DNA of 64,000 nt from UBA3206 sp964548855 (GTDB taxonomy: Bacteria > Bacillota_I > Bacilli_A > Acholeplasmatales > Anaeroplasmataceae), in assembly GCA_964548855.1 (NCBI GenBank), contig CAZJSR010000006.1:3787-67786 (forward strand), in the 5' to 3' direction. The notes below the pieces were generated by a model. It saw nothing but the letters and a program-made list of their open reading frames with translations. It was not told where the DNA came from and ran no database searches. The translations under genes were made by a program, and so were the position numbers. Shown piece by piece: positions 36,765 through 46,084 of this stretch (position 1 is the stretch's first letter; every line of letters begins with the position of its first letter).

Positions 36765-38675
36765 ATGGCAAATTATGATGATAGTTCCATACAAATACTA
36801 GAAGGCCTTGATGCTGTACGTAAAAGACCAGGAATGTACATTGGTTCAACAGATTCAAGAGGACTTCATCACTTAGTATGGGAAATAGTTGATAATGCTA
36901 TAGATGAAGCATTAGCTGGATATGGGAAAGAAATTTCTATAACAATCAATAAAGATAATTCTATTACAGTTGTAGATAATGGTCGTGGTGTTCCATGTGG
37001 AAAACATTCAAGTGGAAAGAATACTATGGAAGTTATTTATACTATACTTCATGCTGGTGGTAAATTTACTGCAGAAGGTGGATATAAAACATCTGGTGGT
37101 TTACATGGAGTTGGTGGTAGTGTTGTTAATGCATTAAGTTCTTATATGGAGATAAAATCTTTTAGAGAAGGAAAAATCCATCAAATTGAATTTAAAGATG
37201 GAGGTAAAAAAATCCATGATATGCAAATCATTGGAGATACAAGAAAAACAGGTACTACTATTACTTTTAAACCAGATGCGAAAATATTCTCAACAACTTT
37301 ATATAATTATGAAACAATTAAAGAACGTATAAGAGAATCAGCTTTTTTAATTAAAGGATTAAAAATGATTTTAATAGATTTAAGAAGTGGTAAAAAAGAA
37401 GAATTCTATTATGAAAATGGAATTAGTGAGTATGTTACTTTCTTAAATTCAAATAAACATCCATCTTATAACGTAGGATATTTCCAAGGAATAGATGGTA
37501 AGATTTCTGTTGAAGTTGCGATGCAATGGATTGATGAATATGATGAATCATTAATTTCGTTTGTTAACAATGTAAGAACACGTGATGGTGGTACACATGA
37601 AGTAGGATTTAAAACTGCTGTTACAAAGGCTTTTAATGATTATGCAAGAAAATATGGTCTAATAAAAGATAAAGATCCTAATTTAGAGGGTGCAGATTTA
37701 AGATGTTCTTTAACTGCAGTTGTTAGTGTGCGTATTGAAGAGTCTATTCTTGAGTTTGAAGGACAAACAAAAGGTAAATTAGGTACTCCTCAGGCTAAGG
37801 TTAGTGTAGATAGCGTTTTATATGAAAAATTATCATTCTATTTACTTGAAAATAAACAATTAGCGGAAATGGTAATAAAAAAAGCGTTATTAAATTATAA
37901 TGCACGTGAGGCTGCAAGAAAAGCACGTAAAGATGCGTTAGAAGTTAAGAAAGATAAAAAGGAAATTAATTTAAGTGGGAAACTTGCAGCAGCTCAAAGT
38001 AAAAATAAAGACAAAAATGAATTATTTTTAGTCGAAGGAGATTCTGCGGGTGGTTCTGCAAAAAATGGTAGAGATAGAAAATTCCAAGCTATCTTACCTC
38101 TTCGTGGAAAGGTTTTAAATACCGAAAAGAAGAGTAGTGAAGTTGCACTGCAAAATCAAGAACTTGCGACGATGATTTATACAATTGGAGCTGAATACGG
38201 GGATAAATTTGATATAAAGAAATGTAATTACAAGAAAATTGTAATTATGACCGATGCGGATGATGACGGAGCGCATATTCAAGTTTTATTATTAACTTTC
38301 TTCTTTAGATATATGAAACCTTTAATCGAAAATGGTAGAGTATTTATTGCTCGTCCACCTTTATTTAAAATTACTAAACGTGGTAAACGAGAAGAAATTA
38401 TATATGCTTGGACAAATGAAGAATTGGCGAAAATTACTAAAGGTTCTTCAAATTATACTGTCCAAAGATTTAAAGGACTTGGTGAAATGTCTGCAGAACA
38501 ATTATGGGATACAACTATGAATCCTCAAACAAGAAGCTTAATTCAAGTTGGTATTGAAGATTTAAATGATGCTGAAAGTCAAATAGAAATTCTAATGGGT
38601 GATGATGCCGCAAGACGTCGTAATTGGCTTGAAAATCACGTATCATTTACATTAGAAGAAGATACAGAAGAATAG
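36765..38675 (+). CDS. parE: DNA topoisomerase IV subunit B
   Basis: 636 aa. GHKL ATPase (RKRPGMYIGSTDSRGLHHLVWEIVDNAIDEALAG, VDNGRGVPCGKHSSG, GLHGVGGSVVNALS), and TOPRIM with VEGDSAGGSAKNGRDRKFQAILPLRGKVLN and DADDDGAHI. Pairing with parC rather than a gyrA next to dnaA favours topo IV. Decatenates sister chromosomes. Lies about 7-9 kb from the dif site. Confidence 0.9.
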   Translation: MANYDDSSIQILEGLDAVRKRPGMYIGSTDSRGLHHLVWEIVDNAIDEALAGYGKEISITINKDNSITVVDNGRGVPCGKHSSGKNTMEVIYTILHAGGKFTAEGGYKTSGGLHGVGGSVVNALSSYMEIKSFREGKIHQIEFKDGGKKIHDMQIIGDTRKTGTTITFKPDAKIFSTTLYNYETIKERIRESAFLIKGLKMILIDLRSGKKEEFYYENGISEYVTFLNSNKHPSYNVGYFQGIDGKISVEVAMQWIDEYDESLISFVNNVRTRDGGTHEVGFKTAVTKAFNDYARKYGLIKDKDPNLEGADLRCSLTAVVSVRIEESILEFEGQTKGKLGTPQAKVSVDSVLYEKLSFYLLENKQLAEMVIKKALLNYNAREAARKARKDALEVKKDKKEINLSGKLAAAQSKNKDKNELFLVEGDSAGGSAKNGRDRKFQAILPLRGKVLNTEKKSSEVALQNQELATMIYTIGAEYGDKFDIKKCNYKKIVIMTDADDDGAHIQVLLLTFFFRYMKPLIENGRVFIARPPLFKITKRGKREEIIYAWTNEELAKITKGSSNYTVQRFKGLGEMSAEQLWDTTMNPQTRSLIQVGIEDLNDAESQIEILMGDDAARRRNWLENHVSFTLEEDTEE

Positions 38676-38685
38676 GAGGTAAATT

Positions 38686-41433
38686 ATGGCAATTAAAGAT
38701 AAATTAGATGATTACATAAATGAAACCTTCGAATATGAAAAACTTGAAGATGTCATTGGTGATAGATTTGGAAGATATTCTAAATATATAATTCAAGATA
38801 GAGCTATACCTGATGTTAGAGATGGTCTTAAACCGGTGCAAAGACGTATTTTATATGGTATGAATAAAATGGGAATTACTTCTAATTCTCCATATAAAAA
38901 ATCTGCTAGAATAGTTGGAGAAGTAATGGGTAAATATCACCCACATGGTGACTCTTCTATTTATGATGCGATGGTTCATTTAAGTCAGGATTGGAAAATG
39001 GGAGTTACTTTGATTGACATGCATGGTAATAATGGTTCAATCGATGGTGATGGAGCTGCGGCAATGCGTTATACTGAAGCGCGTATGAGTAAAAATGCTG
39101 ACTATCTTTTAAAAGATATTGAGAAAAATACTGTTCCATTTGTTCCAAATTTTGATGAAGAGGAAGAAGAACCTACAGTTTTACCAGGATTATTCCCAAA
39201 TTTACTTGTTAATGGTGCGATGGGTATTTCATCAGGATTTGCAACGTATATTCCTACGCATAACCTAACTGAGGTAATAAATGCGACATTAGCTAAGATT
39301 GATAATCCTAATATGACACTAGATGATTTACTTAAAATTATGCCAGGTCCTGACTTTCCAACAGGGGGTATTGTAGAAGGTCTAGATGGTATAAGAGAAG
39401 CGTTTAATACTGGTAGTGGTTCTGTAATTGTTAGATGTAAATATACATTTGAAGAAATGTCAAAAGAACAACAAAGAATTGCGATATCAGAAATTCCTTA
39501 TGATACTAATAAAGCGAAAATAGTTGAAAGAATCGATCAAATGAGAATTGATCATAAGGTTGAGGACATATTAGAAGTTAGAGATGAATCAGACCGTACT
39601 GGATTAAGAATCGCAATTGACTTAAAAAAAGGTGCAAATGCTCAAGCTATTATGAATTATTTACTTAAAAATACTGATTTACAAGTCAATTTAAAGTACA
39701 ATATGGTAGTTATTCATAATAGGAGACCTGTAAGACTTGGTGTTTTAAAAGTACTTGAAGCTTATATTGATCATCAAAAAGAAGTATTTACAAACAAAAC
39801 ACAATATGAACTTGCGAAGGCTTCAAAAAGAATTCATATTGTCGAAGGTTTAATGAAAATGGTTTCTATTCTAGATGAAGTTATTCAAACAATTAGAGCC
39901 AGTTTAAATAAAAGTGATGCTAAAAATAATTTAATTAATAAATTTGGGTTTACAGAAGAACAATCTGAAGCAATTGTTGTAATGCAATTATATAAATTAA
40001 CAAATACTGATGTTACACAACTTCATGAAGAATTTAATACTCTTACTAATAATATAAATACCTATAACAAGATTCTTGGAAGTGAAAAAGAATTATTAAA
40101 GGTGATAAAAAAAGCACTAACTGAAATGAGTAAGGTTATTAATCAAGCAAGAAGAACTGATATTCTTGAAGAAGTTAGTGATCTTAAAATTCAAGAAACT
40201 GACCTTATTACTAAAGAACAAGTTATGGTTTGTGTTACAAAAGATGGATATATTAAACGTATCAATCTAAAAGGTTGGGCGCAAAGTAAAAATAACAATC
40301 TAAAAGATGGCGACGCATTCTTATTTATAGATGAATGTTCAACTCTTGATACTTTATTGTTATTTACAAATAAAGGAAATTATTGTTATCTACCAGTTTA
40401 TAAAATTGATGAATGCAAAACTAAAGATGTTGGAGAATTTATTAATAATATAATTAGTATTACACCAGGAGAAACATTTATCCAATGCTTTAAAATATCT
40501 AATTTTAAAGAAAATAAAACAATATTATTATGTTGTAAGAATGGTAATATCAAGCAAACTGCTTTAAATCAATTTGAATTAAGCAGATACACAAAAGCTG
40601 TGCGTGCGATGAAATTAGTTGATAACGATGAATTAGTTTCAGTTGATATTACTGATAATCCACTTGAAATTATTGTATGTACAAAGTATGCTGAAGCATT
40701 AAGATGTAGAGCATCAGAAGTGTCTTTATATGGTACAGCTGCAAGTGGTGTAAAATCTGTAACATTAAAACCTAAAGATGAAGTTATTCAAGCATTTTAT
40801 GCAAATAAAAATGATGATTTCTTATTGTTAACATCGAAATGTTTTATCAAGAGAATGAAAATTTCTGATCTTGAATTATCTAGAAGAGGTCGTGCGACAT
40901 CACCTGTTATTAAAAGAATTAAATCAAATCCTCATATTCTTGTAGATGCGAAGTGCTTAACTCCAAATCAATATAAAGAAAATGTTGATATAAATGTATT
41001 ATATACAAATGGTAATGATACTTTAAAAGCATTTGATTACAAATATAATCAAGGTGAAGCTGGTAAACAAGCATTAAATAGCGAACTAGGGGTTCCTATT
41101 AAAATGATTATTGCCGCACCTAAAGAAAAAGATGCACCTGTTGATGATGATTATTTATTAGATAAAACATCAAATGTGAATATATTTAGTGTAATGGACG
41201 AAGATGATGTGCTAATAAAGCCTGGAAAGAACACTAAAGATATAATTGCAGACCTAGATGCACTTATTGCTTCTGCAAAAAATGAAGAAGTAATTGAAAC
41301 TAAGGATTCAATTGTTAAAAAAAGTAAAACATCTACAGTAGTTAGAAGAAAGCCAAAAATTGATACTAAAAATGGAAATTCAGATATTCCAATAACTCAA
41401 ATTAATCTATTTGGAGATGATGATAATGAATAA
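38686..41433 (+). CDS. parC: DNA topoisomerase IV subunit A
   Basis: 915 aa. RAIPDVRDGLKPVQRRILYGM, HPHGDSSIYDAMVHLSQDW (the quinolone-determining region has Ser-Ser, wild-type like), catalytic Tyr in AAMRYTEARM, and a C-terminal beta-pinwheel of repeats. About 100 extra C-terminal residues are low-complexity (KKSKTSTVVRRKPK). 10 bp after parE with AGGAGG. Confidence 0.9.
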   Translation: MAIKDKLDDYINETFEYEKLEDVIGDRFGRYSKYIIQDRAIPDVRDGLKPVQRRILYGMNKMGITSNSPYKKSARIVGEVMGKYHPHGDSSIYDAMVHLSQDWKMGVTLIDMHGNNGSIDGDGAAAMRYTEARMSKNADYLLKDIEKNTVPFVPNFDEEEEEPTVLPGLFPNLLVNGAMGISSGFATYIPTHNLTEVINATLAKIDNPNMTLDDLLKIMPGPDFPTGGIVEGLDGIREAFNTGSGSVIVRCKYTFEEMSKEQQRIAISEIPYDTNKAKIVERIDQMRIDHKVEDILEVRDESDRTGLRIAIDLKKGANAQAIMNYLLKNTDLQVNLKYNMVVIHNRRPVRLGVLKVLEAYIDHQKEVFTNKTQYELAKASKRIHIVEGLMKMVSILDEVIQTIRASLNKSDAKNNLINKFGFTEEQSEAIVVMQLYKLTNTDVTQLHEEFNTLTNNINTYNKILGSEKELLKVIKKALTEMSKVINQARRTDILEEVSDLKIQETDLITKEQVMVCVTKDGYIKRINLKGWAQSKNNNLKDGDAFLFIDECSTLDTLLLFTNKGNYCYLPVYKIDECKTKDVGEFINNIISITPGETFIQCFKISNFKENKTILLCCKNGNIKQTALNQFELSRYTKAVRAMKLVDNDELVSVDITDNPLEIIVCTKYAEALRCRASEVSLYGTAASGVKSVTLKPKDEVIQAFYANKNDDFLLLTSKCFIKRMKISDLELSRRGRATSPVIKRIKSNPHILVDAKCLTPNQYKENVDINVLYTNGNDTLKAFDYKYNQGEAGKQALNSELGVPIKMIIAAPKEKDAPVDDDYLLDKTSNVNIFSVMDEDDVLIKPGKNTKDIIADLDALIASAKNEEVIETKDSIVKKSKTSTVVRRKPKIDTKNGNSDIPITQINLFGDDDNE

Positions 41434-41668
41434 AAGAAAAATGTATATAATTTTTGAATATATCATTACGGTTGTTATATTAGTATATACTGTTGTGTTT
41501 GGAAGTGTTTTGTTAAAAGATTATATAAAAGATTCACAAACATCTGATTTGGTTGGCACAATCATTCATTATATTATTGCAGTTCTATCAATTGTATCTA
41601 TTATATTTATGATAAAAAAGAGCATATATAGATCAAAATTTAATGAAAACTATATAAATAAGAAATAA
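41426..41668 (+). CDS. Small two-helix membrane protein, unknown function
   Basis: 80 aa. Two hydrophobic segments (IIFEYIITVVILVYTVVFGSV and IIHYIIAVLSIVSIIFMI) with a short loop and a charged tail. The ATG overlaps the parC stop by 8 bp (ATGAATAA). I do not recognise a family. It is the last gene of the parE-parC unit. Confidence 0.65.
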   Translation: MNKRKMYIIFEYIITVVILVYTVVFGSVLLKDYIKDSQTSDLVGTIIHYIIAVLSIVSIIFMIKKSIYRSKFNENYINKK

Positions 41669-41675
41669 TTTAAAT

Positions 41676-41720
41676 CCTCTTAGTTATGTGATTGATTACA
41701 CATAATTTAAGAGGTTTTTT
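41676..41720 (+). terminator. Terminator after parC operon
   Basis: CCTCTTA-GTTATGTG arm pairs with CACATAAT-TTAAGAGG, loop ATTGATTA, then seven T. Confidence 0.85.
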
Positions 41721-41744
41721 TATTTATAATACGTTTAAAAAGAA

Positions 41745-42145
41745 TTCAAATGTATACTAGTTTGTAAAAACAGATGAAAAGTTGTTTATTATTCCACTTT
41801 GTAAGTTAAAGAAAGAGTTTAAGTGATGTATATAAACACATAACAAAAAAATATTTTCATTGTTGAATTAGTTTCTAAAACTAGCACAATAGTTATATAA
41901 CGATACATATATTAGATTTAATAAGTAGTTTTGGTAATCCTTTAGATTTTTAATCAAGGGAATATATTTCAAATACTATCTAGTTTTAAAAACAACTAAA
42001 TAAAGATTTCTTATTTAGTTTTGATGATTATCTATACTAAATAACTTATTTCAAAAATTATTTAGTATTTCAAAACTCTTGATTCATTTATTTAATCCAT
42101 ATTATTTAGTTTAAAATACTAGCAACTATTTGAAATATGTATACT
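41745..42145. repeat. AT-rich palindromic repeat region upstream of nucleoside kinase
   Basis: A 500-bp gap without a gene holds degenerate copies of TTTCAAAT-N4-CTAGTTT (41745-41771; 41968-41985; reverse copy at 42116-42135). Around 41941-42145 the sequence is a large imperfect inverted repeat with roughly 50-bp arms. Inside it, the 9-mer TTATTTAGT occurs in alternating orientation at 41995-42003 (-), 42011-42019 (+), 42036-42044 (-), 42058-42066 (+) and 42102-42110 (+). TTAGTTTCTAAAACTAG at 41868-41884 is a further palindrome. Related elements recur at 46-47.5 kb. Confidence 0.6.
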
Positions 42146-42165
42146 TTATTTTAAGAGAATAAAAG

Positions 42166-42174
42166 TGGTATAAT
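42166..42174 (+). promoter_or_regulatory. Extended -10 promoter of the nucleoside kinase gene
   Basis: TGGTATAAT is a perfect extended -10 with no -35, 50 bp upstream of the TTG start. Confidence 0.55.
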
Positions 42175-42224
42175 TATATCAAAATATAGAATATTAATAT
42201 ATTAGATATAAAGGAGTGATTTTA

Positions 42225-43871
42225 TTGAAAATTGAAGCATTTAGTTGTGTAAAAACTTTTAATGAACCAAAAAGTTTATTAGAAATTCTAAAAGAATTCA
42301 AACCTAATGATTATAAAAACTATCTAGGAGCTTATATTGATAATAAACTCTTAGAATTATCCAAAACTATTGAAAAAGACGCTAAAATCGAGTTTTTAGA
42401 CCTTTCAAATAGAGATGCAATGTATATTTATCAAGCAACATTGAGATATTTGTTTGCATATGCAATTAATAAAATATATCCAAAGGGTAGAGTTATATTT
42501 AATTATAGTATATCAAGATCTATATTTTGTCAGCCGGTCATTTCAAAACAACTTGACATAAAAGATGTAGATATCATTGATAAAACGATAAGGGAACTTG
42601 TAAAACAAGATTTACCAATTAATAAAATGAAGATGGAAACAGAAAAAATTAAAGAAATATATATATCACAAGGATTAAAAACTAAAGCTAACTTATTAAA
42701 TTACAGGTCTAAAGAATATATTAATGTATATGAATTAAATGGTTATTATAATTATTTATATAATTATCTTGCACCTACAACAGGATTTATCGCTGATTTT
42801 AGGCTACATTTTTACTGGCCTGGAATCATTATGCAGTATCCAAGAGCGGAACTAGATGGAAAAATACCAGATTTCGTTAATGAGAAAGTTTTAGGCACAT
42901 ATTTAAAAGATTCGAATAAATGGGGGAATATTACAGGTGCTTCATACGTTTCAGAATTAAATAATGTAATTAAAAATAATAAATATAAAGAACTTATTAA
43001 TTTATGTGAAACAAGACATAACAATATGTTAGCTGATCTAGGAGAAAAGATTGAACGAGATATCGATAATATAAAATTAATAGCTGTTGCAGGTCCTTCG
43101 TCAAGTGGTAAAACGACATTTACTAACAGGCTAAGAATTGAACTTTTAAGCCGTGGAATAAAGCCTTTAATGATATCCTTAGATAATTATTACTATGATA
43201 ATCCAAAACCGCCTTTAAACCCAGATGGAACGCCTGATTGGGAACATATAGAATCATTAAATATCGAGTTATTTAACGAACAAATGTTAAAATTAATTCA
43301 AGGAGAAGAAGTATCACTTCCAGAATTTGATTTTGCATCTAGAACAGTAAGCTATCGAAATCCTATAAAACTTGAAAAAAATCAACCTATTTTAATTGAA
43401 GGAATCCATGCTCTTAATAAGAGGCTTACACAAACAATACCTGAATCTAATAAATATAATATATATATCGCGCCACATGCTCAACTACATCTAGATAGTC
43501 AAACACCAATTTCTATGACTGAAATACGGCTTTTAAGACGTTTAGTTAGAGATTATAGAACTCGTAATAGTAAACCTCATCAAACTATCTCTGTATGGCC
43601 TTCTGTGCGTCGTGGTGAATTTAGATGGATCTATCCTTATCAAGAAAATGCTAATTATGTATTTAATAGTGAATTAAACTATGAATTAGCAGTTTTAAAA
43701 GAACCTGCATTAGAAATACTTAGTACAATAAAAAAAGGGGATAAAGAATATCCTATGGCGAATAAACTTATTACTATGCTTAAGTATATTGAATCGATTC
43801 CTGAAAAATGGGTTCCATGTAATTCTATATTAAGGGAATTTGTTGGTGGAAGTATATTTTATGATGAATAA
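42225..43871 (+). CDS. Nucleoside (uridine) kinase with N-terminal TGS/ThrRS-like domain
   Basis: 548 aa. The N-terminal about 280 residues resemble the TGS and second additional domain of threonyl-tRNA synthetase (YIYQATLRYLFAYAI, YPKGRVIFNYSISRSIF). The C-terminal kinase has Walker A GPSSSGKTTF, SLDNYYYDNPKPPLNPDGTPDWEH and LIEGIHALN. This fusion is common in Firmicutes and is annotated as nucleoside kinase. I chose the TTG at 42225, preceded by AAGGAGTGAT; the GTG at 42216 lies inside that site. Confidence 0.9.
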   Translation: MKIEAFSCVKTFNEPKSLLEILKEFKPNDYKNYLGAYIDNKLLELSKTIEKDAKIEFLDLSNRDAMYIYQATLRYLFAYAINKIYPKGRVIFNYSISRSIFCQPVISKQLDIKDVDIIDKTIRELVKQDLPINKMKMETEKIKEIYISQGLKTKANLLNYRSKEYINVYELNGYYNYLYNYLAPTTGFIADFRLHFYWPGIIMQYPRAELDGKIPDFVNEKVLGTYLKDSNKWGNITGASYVSELNNVIKNNKYKELINLCETRHNNMLADLGEKIERDIDNIKLIAVAGPSSSGKTTFTNRLRIELLSRGIKPLMISLDNYYYDNPKPPLNPDGTPDWEHIESLNIELFNEQMLKLIQGEEVSLPEFDFASRTVSYRNPIKLEKNQPILIEGIHALNKRLTQTIPESNKYNIYIAPHAQLHLDSQTPISMTEIRLLRRLVRDYRTRNSKPHQTISVWPSVRRGEFRWIYPYQENANYVFNSELNYELAVLKEPALEILSTIKKGDKEYPMANKLITMLKYIESIPEKWVPCNSILREFVGGSIFYDE

Positions 43872-43876
43872 TGGTA

Positions 43877-43906
43877 AAAAAGGCAATTTTAATTGCCTTT
43901 TTATTT
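43877..43906 (+). terminator. Terminator after nucleoside kinase
   Basis: AAAAGGCAATT/AATTGCCTTTT followed by T-rich sequence. The next gene's start lies 50 bp further. Confidence 0.75.
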
Positions 43907-43954
43907 TTTTTAAATTATAATTATTGTATGAAAAGAGCGGAGGTGAATTATATT

Positions 43955-45034
43955 ATGAATTGCTTAAATAACATCGATAAAATGATAATTCAACCTGAAC
44001 AAATTAAAGATATCATAAAATTATATCAATATAAAGGAAAAGATTTTTACTATCAAGATGTTTTAAAAAAAGATATAAAAAGTATATCTAAAGCCTCAAT
44101 TGAAAAAGAATGTTATGTGCTTGTAAAATACTTAAATTTAAAAGTATCTGAAAGTAGACAAAAAGCGATAATAAAAAAAGATTCGACTCCTAAAACTAAT
44201 GATGAAAAAATATTATCTAATATTAAAAATATATTCATTACATTTAATGAAAAAATAAGTAATTTTGATTTAATATCAAATCAATTTTTAAGGCTTGGTG
44301 AAAGGTTATTTTCAGGAGTTAAAAAGATTAAATTTAACACTATAACAAAGACAGTTAAATATAATCTATTAAATGAAAATAAAAAAGAATCAAAACGTCA
44401 AATATTAGATCAAATTATTGAAAAATATTTAAAATTATTAAGATCAGGGAATTATGAAATAGTATCGTTGGTAGCTTCGTTTTATATTGATTTTATTAAC
44501 TCAGATATATTCAATGAAGAAAATGAATTGATTGGATTATTTATAATCTATTCATTATTATATCGTGAAGAATTTAATTTGTTTAAGTATGTTTGTTTTT
44601 TTGAAATATATGTTTCGCATGAACAAGAATTTAAAAACACAACTCTTCAAGGTAGCTTTCACTGGAACGAAGGATTTCCAAATCCATATGAACTTACAAA
44701 GGTTATAATTAATATGTTAAATGAAGGTTATCAACAAATTGATAATAGAATAAGAGCACTTGAAATCACTGGTGAAAATAATAAAACGAATATAATTGAA
44801 AGTACTATTTATAAGTATATGCCGAATATTTTTACTAAAGAAATGCTTATGATTAGGCATCCGAATGTTAGCTCTTCTACAATTGATAGAACATTAAAGC
44901 GTTTGCGAGACGAAAACATTATTAGAGCAAACGGACAAGGAAGAAATGCTACTTGGTCTAAGTTAGTAGAAACAGAACAATTTGATTCGAATGTTAAACA
45001 GATGACATTATTTGATGAACTTGATGAATTTTAA
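43955..45034 (+). CDS. Fic-like protein with eroded catalytic motif and winged-helix C-terminus
   Basis: 359 aa. The C-terminal half follows the Fic/COG3177 layout: a Fic core (about 150-265), then HNEG-type helix (GSFHWNEGFPNPYELTKVI), then a winged helix (VSSSTIDRTLKRLRDENIIRANGQGR). Where the family has HPFxDGNGR, this protein has DIFNEENEL at 184-192 with the surrounding helices aligning without gaps (FIN...LLYREEFNLFKYV). The catalytic His and the GNGR anion hole are therefore gone, so AMPylation is unlikely. It may now be a DNA-binding regulator. Start at the ATG with GGAGGTGA; the frame is open 84 bp upstream through the terminator. Confidence 0.65.
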   Translation: MNCLNNIDKMIIQPEQIKDIIKLYQYKGKDFYYQDVLKKDIKSISKASIEKECYVLVKYLNLKVSESRQKAIIKKDSTPKTNDEKILSNIKNIFITFNEKISNFDLISNQFLRLGERLFSGVKKIKFNTITKTVKYNLLNENKKESKRQILDQIIEKYLKLLRSGNYEIVSLVASFYIDFINSDIFNEENELIGLFIIYSLLYREEFNLFKYVCFFEIYVSHEQEFKNTTLQGSFHWNEGFPNPYELTKVIINMLNEGYQQIDNRIRALEITGENNKTNIIESTIYKYMPNIFTKEMLMIRHPNVSSSTIDRTLKRLRDENIIRANGQGRNATWSKLVETEQFDSNVKQMTLFDELDEF

Positions 45035-45042
45035 AAAAATAG

Positions 45043-45072
45043 AAATCCCACGGAAGTGGGATTTTTTTTGTA
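45043..45072 (+). terminator. Terminator after Fic-like gene
   Basis: AAATCCCAC/GTGGGATTT, GGAA loop, followed by T-run. Confidence 0.88.
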
Positions 45073-45471
45073 CCATACATTTTTTATAAATTCAATAATT
45101 AGAAAAAAAATAAGTTTTATCGCGTAAAGTAGTAATCAAAAAAAAGAATTTAATATTAACAATAGAAGAAGAAGTTATAAAATGAATAAAATGTGTTAGT
45201 GTGGTAATTTTTACCCACCTTTATTTTTTATATGATTTATAATAAAAACGTAATGAAAAAAGTCTAAAGTCAAAAAAAATGGACAATTCAAGAATTCAAG
45301 CTTTACATATTGAAAAAAATATAGATTGATAAAATTAGAAAGAAGAAGTAGAAATAAGTTGGTGAGTAAATTATCGGTCAATATAAAAAAATGTAATTTT
45401 TTAGAGATTGAGATGGACAAATGGTCGAATTAAAAGATTTAGGTGGCTCATTTTTTGCAAAAACTTTGAAT

Positions 45472-45547
45472 AAACATAGTCAAATTTCTATAAATGACTA
45501 TGTTTTTAAGTAGAAGAAGTGGTATAAAAAGTCGATAAACATAGTCA
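45472..45547. repeat. Three copies of AAACATAGTCA
   Basis: The 11-mer is at 45472-45482 (+), inverted at 45495-45505, and again direct at 45537-45547. The first two form a perfect hairpin with a 12-nt loop followed by T-rich sequence. They lie 60-130 bp from dif. Confidence 0.7.
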
Positions 45548-45604
45548 TGATGATATTTTAAATTTATTTTGAATCAAAAAATCGCATTTTTCTATTTTAA
45601 AACA

Positions 45605-45632
45605 AGTTCCTATAATGTATATTATGTTAACC
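45605..45632. other. dif chromosome dimer resolution site
   Basis: 28 bp in the canonical 11-6-11 layout: left arm AGTTCCTATAA, centre TGTATA, right arm TTATGTTAACC. The block ATAATGTATATTATGTTAA (45612-45630) is identical to the E. coli dif as I remember it, and the left arm AGTTCCTA resembles the B. subtilis dif arm ACTTCCTA. XerC/XerD-type recombinases resolve chromosome dimers here. The genomic setting (convergent gene orientation, desert) agrees. The window therefore covers the replication terminus. Confidence 0.9.
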
Positions 45633-45636
45633 ATTA

Positions 45637-45747
45637 ATAAATGGCTTGACGTAGCGGTTTTTTGTTTTGGTGTTGAAAAGTAAATAAATGTGTATTTTGT
45701 ATAAAACACTACTTCAATGAAAAATCGCTACAGTTAGCCATTATTTG
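45637..45747. repeat. About 110-bp imperfect palindrome next to dif
   Basis: ATAAATGGCT-TGAC-GTAGCGGTTTTTT on the left pairs with AAAAATCGCTAC-AGTT-AGCCATTAT on the right (4-nt internal mismatch). An inner GAAAAGTA/TACTTC and GTGT/ACAC nest inside. It begins about 5 bp from the dif right arm. It could be a structural element or a relic of an element integrated by XerCD. Confidence 0.65.
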
Positions 45748-46024
45748 ATTTTACGACAAATCGAGAAATTGATCGATGATGATTTACTCGATTCGATTTC
45801 TGAAATAACTGGTAAAAAAAACGCTCAATTACACATAAAATCACGTAATTTAATGAAAAACTTATGTTTTTGATATCGAAATGCTATTTATAAGCTTAAA
45901 TATCTGTTTTTAACTATAATTTGTATTTCAGGGTATAAAAACGGACATTATGTTATGATATGGTATTTTGTTCTGTTTTGTATGTTCAGATGATTGAACT
46001 TAAATTGTAATTTTGTTTTATAAA

Positions 46025-46084
46025 TAGTTTTTACAACTAACTAAAATGTTTAATTATGACTATATAAATAGTTTGCAAAACTAG
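46025..46084. repeat. Two TAGTTT palindromes
   Basis: TAGTTTTTACAACTA at 46025-46039 and TAGTTTGCAAAACTAG at 46069-46084. Same type as those near 41.9 kb and 47.5 kb. Confidence 0.5.

Noticed and set aside
42225..45034. Kinase plus Fic-like genes as a mobile cassette bounded by the repeats
   Set aside because: The flanking repeats are degenerate and no integrase or target-site duplication is recognisable; the nucleoside kinase is a common chromosomal gene.
45211..45420. 69-aa open frame on the minus strand inside the desert
   Set aside because: Low-complexity Leu/Phe/Asn sequence, no ribosome binding site, no family. A by-product of AT-rich DNA.
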